From: DATEZO01 sp035255485
GTDB lineage: Bacteria; Pseudomonadota; Gammaproteobacteria; Burkholderiales; Burkholderiaceae_D
DNA length: 34,013 nt
Assembly (NCBI GenBank): GCA_035255485.1
Contig: DATEZO010000057.1
Coordinates: 1 to 34,013, forward strand
Direction: 5' to 3'
A model generated the notes under the pieces. The model was not told the origin of the DNA, made no database searches, and saw only the letters and a program-made list of their open reading frames with translations. Shown in pieces: positions 16,856 to 22,773 of this stretch. Every line of letters begins with the position of its first letter. Position 1 is the first letter of the stretch. Both the position numbers and the translations under genes were made by a program.

Positions 16856-16888
16856 GGTGATGCATGCGCGGTTTTCAGGCGCCCATGC

Positions 16889-16918
16889 TTGACAAAACCA
16901 TATTTATGGTTTTATAGT
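16889..16918 (+). promoter_or_regulatory. Promoter and palindromic operator of arsR-type gene
   Basis: A -35 TTGACA (16889-16894) and a -10 TTATAG or TATAGT (16912-16918) are spaced 17-18 bases apart. The spacer is almost filled by a perfect inverted repeat, AAAACCAT (16894-16901), ATTT, ATGGTTTT (16906-16913). A repressor dimer there would block polymerase. The layout fits autorepression by the ArsR-type protein encoded directly downstream. Confidence 0.7.
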
Positions 16919-16924
16919 TGCATC

Positions 16925-17236
16925 ATGAATCTTGCCACTTCCGCAAAACGACTTGCCAGCCTGGGACATGAAAACCGGCTCGAAATTTTTCAACTGCTGG
17001 TACAGGCAGGCATGGATGGCATGACGATCGGCGAGCTGCAGTCGGTGCTCGGCCGGCCCGCCTCGACCCTGGCGTTTCATTTGCGCGAGCTGGTGGCTGC
17101 CGACCTGGTAACGCAGGAAAAAGAGGGCCGCATGGTGCGTTGCCGCGCCAATTACGATGCGTTGAATGAAGTATTGCAATTTGTAAAACAGAAGTGCTGT
17201 CACGGCGTTGCACTGCCGGTATTCGCGACGAAATGA
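16925..17236 (+). CDS. ArsR/SmtB-family transcriptional regulator
   Basis: A 103-residue winged-helix repressor. Helices SAKRLASLGHENRLEIFQLL and recognition region PASTLAFHLRELVAADLV with wing QEKEGRMVRCRANY are typical. A C-terminal CC pair (KQKCCHG) could bind a metal or metalloid, or sense thiol state; the classical ArsR alpha-3 CxC motif is not seen. The predicted start of transcription falls at or next to the ATG at 16925 and no ribosome site precedes it, so the message is probably leaderless. The promoter carries a perfect palindrome. The DUF318 permease 82 bases downstream is the likely regulated partner. Confidence 0.9.
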   Translation: MNLATSAKRLASLGHENRLEIFQLLVQAGMDGMTIGELQSVLGRPASTLAFHLRELVAADLVTQEKEGRMVRCRANYDALNEVLQFVKQKCCHGVALPVFATK

Positions 17237-17244
17237 TGTGCATG

Positions 17245-17279
17245 CGGGCTTCAGGATGGCTTGTCCGGGCCCGTTTTTT
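17245..17279 (+). terminator. Intrinsic terminator or attenuator after the arsR-type gene
   Basis: CGGGC (17245-17249) pairs with GCCCG (17269-17273), with an inner GGA/TCC pairing, followed directly by six T residues. It lies nine bases after the regulator's stop codon and before the permease. It may limit read-through, giving more regulator than permease. Confidence 0.55.
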
Positions 17280-17290
17280 ATATCGATATA
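17279..17290 (+). promoter_or_regulatory. 12-bp palindrome upstream of permease gene
   Basis: TATATCGATATA is a perfect palindrome 28 bases before the permease ATG and just after the terminator-like hairpin. It could be an operator for a separate permease promoter. It does not match the AAAACCAT operator of the regulator gene. Confidence 0.35.
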
Positions 17291-17318
17291 TAACTACATT
17301 CCTAGGGATATAAATAAT

Positions 17319-18407
17319 ATGAAACCGCCAATCGACCCACCTGTCACCGGCTGCTGCACCGCCTCTTCCGCACAACAGTACACAGGCCTTTCTGCCGGCC
17401 AAGCCACCCGGGTTCTCTGGAACTGGCTCGACAAGCGCGCGCTGGCAGCAGCCATGATTGCCGTTGGCATTGCCTTGTTTTTGCCGGCACAGCTCTTCAC
17501 ATCACTTTCGTTCACCGGTCAGTCGCTGCTCGGCATCGCGCCATGGTTGATCCTGTCGGTGTCATTTGCAGCCTACGCCAAGGCAAGCAGCGCCGATATT
17601 CTGATAGCACGCGTGTCTACTGGCAGCCCGGTACGGATGGTGGCGCTCGCTTCCCTGTTTGGCGCACTGGCGCCCTTCTGTTCATGCGGCGTGGTGCCAG
17701 TGATTGCCGGCCTTCTGGGTGCAGGCGTGCCATTGGCGCCGGTGATGGCATTCTGGATGAGTTCTCCACTAATGGATCCAGAAATGTTCGTGCTGACCGC
17801 AGCAAGCCTCGGAATGCAGTTTGCGGTAGTCAAGACTCTGGCAGCCATTGGCATTGGCTTGTTGAGTGGCATGGTCACCAATGCACTGGTTTTACGCGGC
17901 ATGGCAACCGGCGGATTACGCACTGCGCCATCGAGTTGCTGCTCCACCCAGGCGACGCAGGCACGACTCCAATGGAATGTCTTTCGTGAACCTGCACGCC
18001 GCAGAATCTTTGTGGAAAGCACCGTTTCCAACGGCTGGTTCCTGCTGTGCTGGATGACCATCGCATTTTTGCTGGAAAGCCTGATGATCGCGTATCTTCC
18101 TGCAGCCAAAGTGGTGGGCCTGCTGGGGCAGACCACCTCGACCATTCCATTGGCTATCTTGATCGGCATCCCCTCCTACTTGAACGGTTATGCCGCACTG
18201 CCGCTGGCACATGGCTTGATAGAATTGGGCATGAGTCCTGCTGTTGCTTTGGCATTCCTGATCAGCGGCGGCATCACAAGCATTCCTGCGGCAACCGCTG
18301 TATGGGCATTGGTCAAGCCGCGCATATTTGCCTTATATATTGGAATGGCGATTTGTGGCTCTCTCGTCGCTGCCTATGCATACCATGCTCTGCTCACGCT
18401 AAGATAA
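17319..18407 (+). CDS. ArsP-like permease (DUF318 family)
   Basis: A 362-residue inner-membrane permease with about eight hydrophobic segments. The signature APFCSCGVVPVIAGLLGAG followed by PVMAFWMSSPLMDPEMF, and GGITSIPAATAVWAL in the second half, is characteristic of the ArsP/DUF318 permeases, which include organoarsenical and copper/zinc exporters. Extra cysteine pairs lie in the N-terminal tail (GCCTASS) and in a central loop (SSCCSTQ), possible metal contacts. Its place behind an ArsR-type regulator supports metal or metalloid efflux; the ion cannot be decided. ATG 17319 follows AGGGATATAAATA. Confidence 0.87.
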   Translation: MKPPIDPPVTGCCTASSAQQYTGLSAGQATRVLWNWLDKRALAAAMIAVGIALFLPAQLFTSLSFTGQSLLGIAPWLILSVSFAAYAKASSADILIARVSTGSPVRMVALASLFGALAPFCSCGVVPVIAGLLGAGVPLAPVMAFWMSSPLMDPEMFVLTAASLGMQFAVVKTLAAIGIGLLSGMVTNALVLRGMATGGLRTAPSSCCSTQATQARLQWNVFREPARRRIFVESTVSNGWFLLCWMTIAFLLESLMIAYLPAAKVVGLLGQTTSTIPLAILIGIPSYLNGYAALPLAHGLIELGMSPAVALAFLISGGITSIPAATAVWALVKPRIFALYIGMAICGSLVAAYAYHALLTLR

Positions 18408-18561
18408 GGGCCTGAGCGAGCCTGATACTACTTGCGTTACAAACTGATGCGTCCTGACGGAAAGAGAAATACGGTGCTTTCGAGGAAACGCGCAATCCAT
18501 GACACAGTAGTGGACCAGGTTTTCAGTTGCGATTGCCTTCAACCACGCAGGGAAAATTCTC

Positions 18562-19950
18562 ATGCCAGAATCATCAATCGGGGCTGTATTTGCCAACGGC
18601 ACGCAATGCGCCGGGAACGATGCCCGTTTTCTGAACGCCGAATGCTTTTGCGTCAGCCTGGATAAAGAGGCACTGTATCGTGCGCTTGCCTCGGAAGCGG
18701 GCAACCCCAGCCTGTTTCAAATGATTGCCGAGCGTTGCCCTCATGTCTTTGCGGAACGCCCTGTATTCGTGTCCGGCGTCCATGTTGACAGCATGGAGAA
18801 AGTGATTTCCGCCCTGGAATCGGTGATGGCGCTGCCCGCGTACCGCGAACAGATACTGGCCCATGCGCCAGCCATCGCAAGGCATGATCCGCGCGGGGCA
18901 AAAGGTGTTTTCTTCGGTTACGATTTCCACATCGGCCAGCACGGCGCAAAACTGATCGAAATCAATACCAATGCCGGCGGCGCCATGCTGAGCGCGATCC
19001 TGGCGCGCGCCCAGCGTGCCTGTTGCGGCGCGGTGGAAGCAATGCTGCCCATGCCCGATTCTGTCGCCGCATTCGAACAACGCATGATTGACATGTTCCA
19101 TGCCGAATGGGCGCCTTCCGCCAGCGGCCGGCCGTTGCGCAGCATTGCCATCGTTGACGAAGCGCCTGGACAGCAATACCTGTATCCCGAATTCCTGCTG
19201 TTTCAGCGCCTGTTTCGACAGCACGGATTGGAGGCGGTGATTACCGATCCATCGGAACTGGAACTGCGCGATGGCGTGCTATGGTGCGGCAATATCGCAA
19301 TCGATCTGGTATACAACCGGCTCACGGATTTCATGCTGGAAGCACCTTCGAACGCCACCCTGCGCGCGGCCTATCTCCAACATGCGGCGGTCTTGACGCC
19401 GCATCCGCAAGCGCATGCGCTGTATGCCGACAAACGCAATCTTGCATTGCTGACTGACCCCATGCAACTGAGCGCGCTCGGCGTACCCGAAGCGACCCGG
19501 GCCATCCTGCTGTCCGGCATTCCGCACACGGAAATCGTGAGCGCAGCCAATGCCGATCGCTTATGGAACGAGCGCCGCCACCTTTTCTTCAAGCCGACCG
19601 CAGGTTTTGGCGGCCGCGCCGCCTATCGTGGCGACAAGCTCACCAGGCGCGTCTGGCAAGAGATCCTGGCTGGCGCGTACGTCGCGCAATCGGTCATCGC
19701 TCCCGGCGAACGCATGATCGATCAAAACGGGTTGCCGCAGGCGCTCAAGTTCGATTTGCGCAATTATGCCTACGATGGAAAAGTACAATGGCTGGCGGCG
19801 CGACTTTACCAGGGGCAAACCACGAACTTCCGCACCCCGGGCGGCGGATTTGCCCCGGTATACAGCCTGCCAGCCGCCTCAAGCCACATGCCGCAAACAG
19901 TTTCGCATGCGGATGGCAGCCTGACCCTTACGGACGCAATATCACCTTGA
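18562..19950 (+). CDS. ATP-grasp-like protein of unknown substrate
   Basis: A 462-residue soluble protein without a recognised name. The C-terminal part looks like an ATP-grasp ligase: FFKPTAGFGGR (342-352) resembles the lysine/glycine-rich loop, then QSVIAPGER, FDLRNYAYDG and TTNFRTPGGGFAPV (421-434) with candidate metal-binding Asp and Asn. An unusual LIEINTNAGG motif sits early, at 131-140. No signal or membrane segment was found. ATP-grasp enzymes couple carboxylates to amines or thiols; no substrate is suggested by neighbours with confidence. ATG 18562 follows AGGGAAAATTCTC. Its last 23 bases overlap the end of the convergent dehydrogenase gene. Confidence 0.75.
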   Translation: MPESSIGAVFANGTQCAGNDARFLNAECFCVSLDKEALYRALASEAGNPSLFQMIAERCPHVFAERPVFVSGVHVDSMEKVISALESVMALPAYREQILAHAPAIARHDPRGAKGVFFGYDFHIGQHGAKLIEINTNAGGAMLSAILARAQRACCGAVEAMLPMPDSVAAFEQRMIDMFHAEWAPSASGRPLRSIAIVDEAPGQQYLYPEFLLFQRLFRQHGLEAVITDPSELELRDGVLWCGNIAIDLVYNRLTDFMLEAPSNATLRAAYLQHAAVLTPHPQAHALYADKRNLALLTDPMQLSALGVPEATRAILLSGIPHTEIVSAANADRLWNERRHLFFKPTAGFGGRAAYRGDKLTRRVWQEILAGAYVAQSVIAPGERMIDQNGLPQALKFDLRNYAYDGKVQWLAARLYQGQTTNFRTPGGGFAPVYSLPAASSHMPQTVSHADGSLTLTDAISP

Positions 19951-21097
19951 TGCATTCATCCTGCTTTTTCTTGAACATTTCGTAGCCGCGCGGCGCATCA
20001 TCCAGCGGCAAGCGATGCGTGATGACGAATGACGGGTCCAGTTCTCCTTTCTGGATGCGTTCCAGCAGCGGCCGCATGTAGCGCTGCACATGGGTCTGGC
20101 CGGTACGGATCGTGAGCGAGCGGTTCATGACCGAGCCGAACGGAATCTTGTCGAGGAAGCCGCCATACACGCCCGGCACCGACACCACGCCACCATTGCG
20201 GCACGCCATCAGCGCCTCGCGCAACGCAGTCGGACGGTCGGTTTCCAGCATCATCGCGGACTTGACCTTGTCGTAGACGCCGGTCAGGCCGATACCATGC
20301 GCCTCCAGGCCGACCGCGTCGACGCAGGCGTGCGGGCCGCGCCCGCCGGTCATCTGTTTCAGCGCATCGGCAACATCGACCGCTTCGTAGTTGAGCGTTT
20401 CCGCTTTCGAATGCTCGCGCGCCATGCGCAGCCGTTCCGGAAAGCGGTCGATTGCGATCACGCGTTCCGCGCCCATCAGGAATGCGCTCTGGATCGCGAA
20501 TTGACCGACCGGACCGCAACCCCAGACCGCAACCACATGGCCCGGCTTGATGTCGCAATTTTCCGCTGCCATCCAGCCGGTCGGCAGGATATCGGACAGG
20601 AATAGCACCTGCTCATCGCTCATCCCATCCGGAATTCTGACCGGTCCGACGTCGGCATACGGCACGCGTGCATATTCCGCCTGCCCACCGGCATAACCGC
20701 CGGTCAGGTGCGAATAGCCAAAGATGCCGGCCGGCGAATGGCCCCACATCTTTTCCGCCATCCAGGCATTCGGGTTCGAGTTTTCGCACACCGAATACAT
20801 TTCTTCCTCGCAGAAGAAGCAATGTCCGCACGCAATCGGAAACGGCACCACGACCCGGTCGCCGATATTCAAATTCCTGACTTCACTGCCAAGCGCAACC
20901 ACTTCACCCATGAATTCATGGCCGAGAATGTCGCCCTTTTCCATGGTCGGAATAAAGCCGTCATACAGATGCAAATCGGAGCCGCAAATCGCGGTAGCGC
21001 TGATCTTGACGATGGCGTCGCGCGGATTCAATATCTCGGGATCAGGCACATCCTCGACGCGGATATCGTTCTTGCCATACCAGCAGGTAGCCCTCAT
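19928..21097 (-). CDS. Zinc-dependent alcohol dehydrogenase, formaldehyde-dehydrogenase-like
   Basis: A 389-residue medium-chain dehydrogenase. Catalytic zinc ligands lie in ATAICGSDLH and LGHEFMGEV; structural zinc cysteines lie in CGHCFFCEEEMYSVCE. The nucleotide site is VWGCGPVGQFAIQSA with acidic IDRF at the end of the second strand, pointing to NAD. The insert and the sequence GRGPHACVDAVGLEAHG resemble glutathione-independent formaldehyde dehydrogenase-like proteins, but the true substrate is open. Its start codon overlaps the stop of the SRPBCC gene as ATGA, so the two are translated together. Confidence 0.92.
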   Translation of the reverse strand: MRATCWYGKNDIRVEDVPDPEILNPRDAIVKISATAICGSDLHLYDGFIPTMEKGDILGHEFMGEVVALGSEVRNLNIGDRVVVPFPIACGHCFFCEEEMYSVCENSNPNAWMAEKMWGHSPAGIFGYSHLTGGYAGGQAEYARVPYADVGPVRIPDGMSDEQVLFLSDILPTGWMAAENCDIKPGHVVAVWGCGPVGQFAIQSAFLMGAERVIAIDRFPERLRMAREHSKAETLNYEAVDVADALKQMTGGRGPHACVDAVGLEAHGIGLTGVYDKVKSAMMLETDRPTALREALMACRNGGVVSVPGVYGGFLDKIPFGSVMNRSLTIRTGQTHVQRYMRPLLERIQKGELDPSFVITHRLPLDDAPRGYEMFKKKQDECIKVILRP

Positions 21098-22101
21098 CCT
21101 GGCGCTCCTTTCCTGAGCAGCCGTGCAATTGGGCTGCGGTGGCCAGAAGGCTGGCCGTCCGTAGTCGGGATCTCGCCGGTTTCCAGCAATTGCTTGAAGT
21201 GGCGCAAATCATCATCGATCTGCTGCTCCGGCGCTTCGCCAAACAACCGGGCGGCGACGGCACCCACCATGCCACCGGGCGGACTGTAGTGCATTTCCAC
21301 TCGCACCACCGTGCCGCGGTCGCCGGGCGCCGATTCAAAACGCACGACACCGGCATGATCGACATCGGCGCCTTCGACCGAGCGCCACGCCAATAACCTG
21401 CCCGGCTCTTCGGCGACCACTTCGGCATCCCATTCAACGGTACCGCCAGCCGGCGCTTTCACCACCCAGTGCGAACGATTTTCCGAATCAGCCCGCACCG
21501 ATTCCACATGCTGCATGAAGCGCGGAAAGTTTTCGAAGTTGCGCCAGAAACGGTAGCATTCATCCATCGGCCGGTTGATCGTGATGCATTTTTCCACATG
21601 TACATCACCGCCAAAATGATCGAGCGCCTGTTCGCGGCGCTGTCGCTGCACACTGGAAATCACGTCCAGCGCCGTCACGCTGGCGACGGCCGCTGCAGCC
21701 CATCCCAGACGGCTGCGTCGCGCACCGGAGGATCGCGCGGCAATTCCCAGCAGCGCCAGATCCATTGCATCGCCGGCAACCCTTGACCATAGCCAGTTGC
21801 CGGTCTTGTGCTGGCTCAGAATGCCAACGCCGCTGGCGAGCTCGCGTGCGCCAAGCGCGCGCAGCAGGACCGGATGCTGATCCGTACCGGTGGTACGCGA
21901 CACGGTGCGCGGTGCGAACAACTGCATCAGGCCAAGGCCGACACTGAACCAGCCAAGCGCCCTGATAATCTGGTTGGTGCGCTGTGCACCATAGGATGAA
22001 TAGGTGTCCGAAAACCTGTCGTTGACATCGCTCTCATGGCCCGAGGGAAACGGGTAACGTGCTGCAGCCGGTTGTTCCGAACGAGTAGTGGGATCCTGCA
22101 T
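21094..22101 (-). CDS. Membrane-anchored SRPBCC (polyketide-cyclase-like) protein
   Basis: A 335-residue protein in two parts. Residues about 45-150 contain hydrophobic helices (IIRALGWFSVGLGLMQLF; LGWAAAAVASVTALDVIS), probably anchoring it in the inner membrane. Residues about 165-310 form an SRPBCC/START-like lipid- or ligand-binding domain: VEKCITINRPMDECYRFWRNFENFPRFM is the typical opening. This couple of integral and SRPBCC parts is seen in stress-related cyclase/dehydrase proteins. The ATG at 22101 follows GGAGGGAAAAC, an excellent ribosome site, so a longer in-frame start at 22281 is rejected. It overlaps the dehydrogenase start by four bases. Confidence 0.83.
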   Translation of the reverse strand: MQDPTTRSEQPAAARYPFPSGHESDVNDRFSDTYSSYGAQRTNQIIRALGWFSVGLGLMQLFAPRTVSRTTGTDQHPVLLRALGARELASGVGILSQHKTGNWLWSRVAGDAMDLALLGIAARSSGARRSRLGWAAAAVASVTALDVISSVQRQRREQALDHFGGDVHVEKCITINRPMDECYRFWRNFENFPRFMQHVESVRADSENRSHWVVKAPAGGTVEWDAEVVAEEPGRLLAWRSVEGADVDHAGVVRFESAPGDRGTVVRVEMHYSPPGGMVGAVAARLFGEAPEQQIDDDLRHFKQLLETGEIPTTDGQPSGHRSPIARLLRKGAPG

Positions 22102-22773
22102 GTTTTCCCTCCGTGTCGCCGATCGCGCTTTGCCGCATGGATGGCGAACAGCGGATAGCCAAATCTCGCAATGCGCTGTATCGCACGCGAAAGCAAATGC
22201 CCAAATAGTCCAATTAGTCACTCTTTTGATATGGGGAGTTCCCACATTCTGCCTGCGATGCGAGCTTATCGAGCTTTCCATGCTTCGTCGCCCCGCGGGA
22301 AAAAGAGGAAGAATGGAGCGTTCTGGTGGCCATTCATTATGCAGCGCTCAATAACAGCGGATGTTGCCAGGCACCCCGTCTGCATCATGCCGCCCATCAA
22401 ACAAAAAGGTATCCCTGTTTTGTGGTTGATGGCCTGTCCGCATGCCGCGATGCGGCAATCAGATGGATCATCCATTCTGCTGCCCGCACCTTAACCATCC
22501 CGGTCCGATCCAAAGCCGATAATGCGGCGCCGATTACTGCGGCATGGCGTATCCTGTTCTGTTATAATCTCGATCCTTTTTTGCCGACCGGCAATACGAG
22601 TTTCTTTCCCGCCCAATACCTTCCTTTACGAAGTATGCGCTGTCACTTTTCGGCCTGCCAGACCGGCTCGCTGCAAGCGTGCGTATTGGCGGTTACAAAG
22701 AATTGCTTTGATCTTCCCCTTGCCCGGCACTTGACGGCGCAAGGGTTGAGTTGGCTGACCTGATGCTTTTGCG
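22102..22773. promoter_or_regulatory. Long intergenic region upstream of the RpoD-like gene
   Basis: About 670 bases between divergent genes. Several short frames exist but none resembles a known family or has a good ribosome site. An extended -10 promoter (TGTTATAAT) lies at 22560-22568, and TTGCCG-AC-CGGCAA at 22581-22594 is a small inverted repeat right after it. No tRNA or known RNA was recognised. Confidence 0.45.
22560..22568 (+). promoter_or_regulatory. Extended -10 promoter for the RpoD-like gene
   Basis: TG-T-TATAAT is a perfect extended -10 element. No good -35 lies 17 bases upstream, which extended -10 promoters can do without. It would give a leader of about 200 bases before the ATG at 22774. 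Confidence 0.4.

Noticed and set aside
22215..22250. Heat-shock-like or ECF-type promoter (CCCCATAT / GGAACT) on the minus strand before the SRPBCC gene
   Set aside because: Only one hexamer of each type is present; no partner element at the right distance.
22171..22763. Short frames upstream of the RpoD-like gene
   Set aside because: Overlapping frames of similar length, none with ribosome site, domain or hydrophobic pattern.
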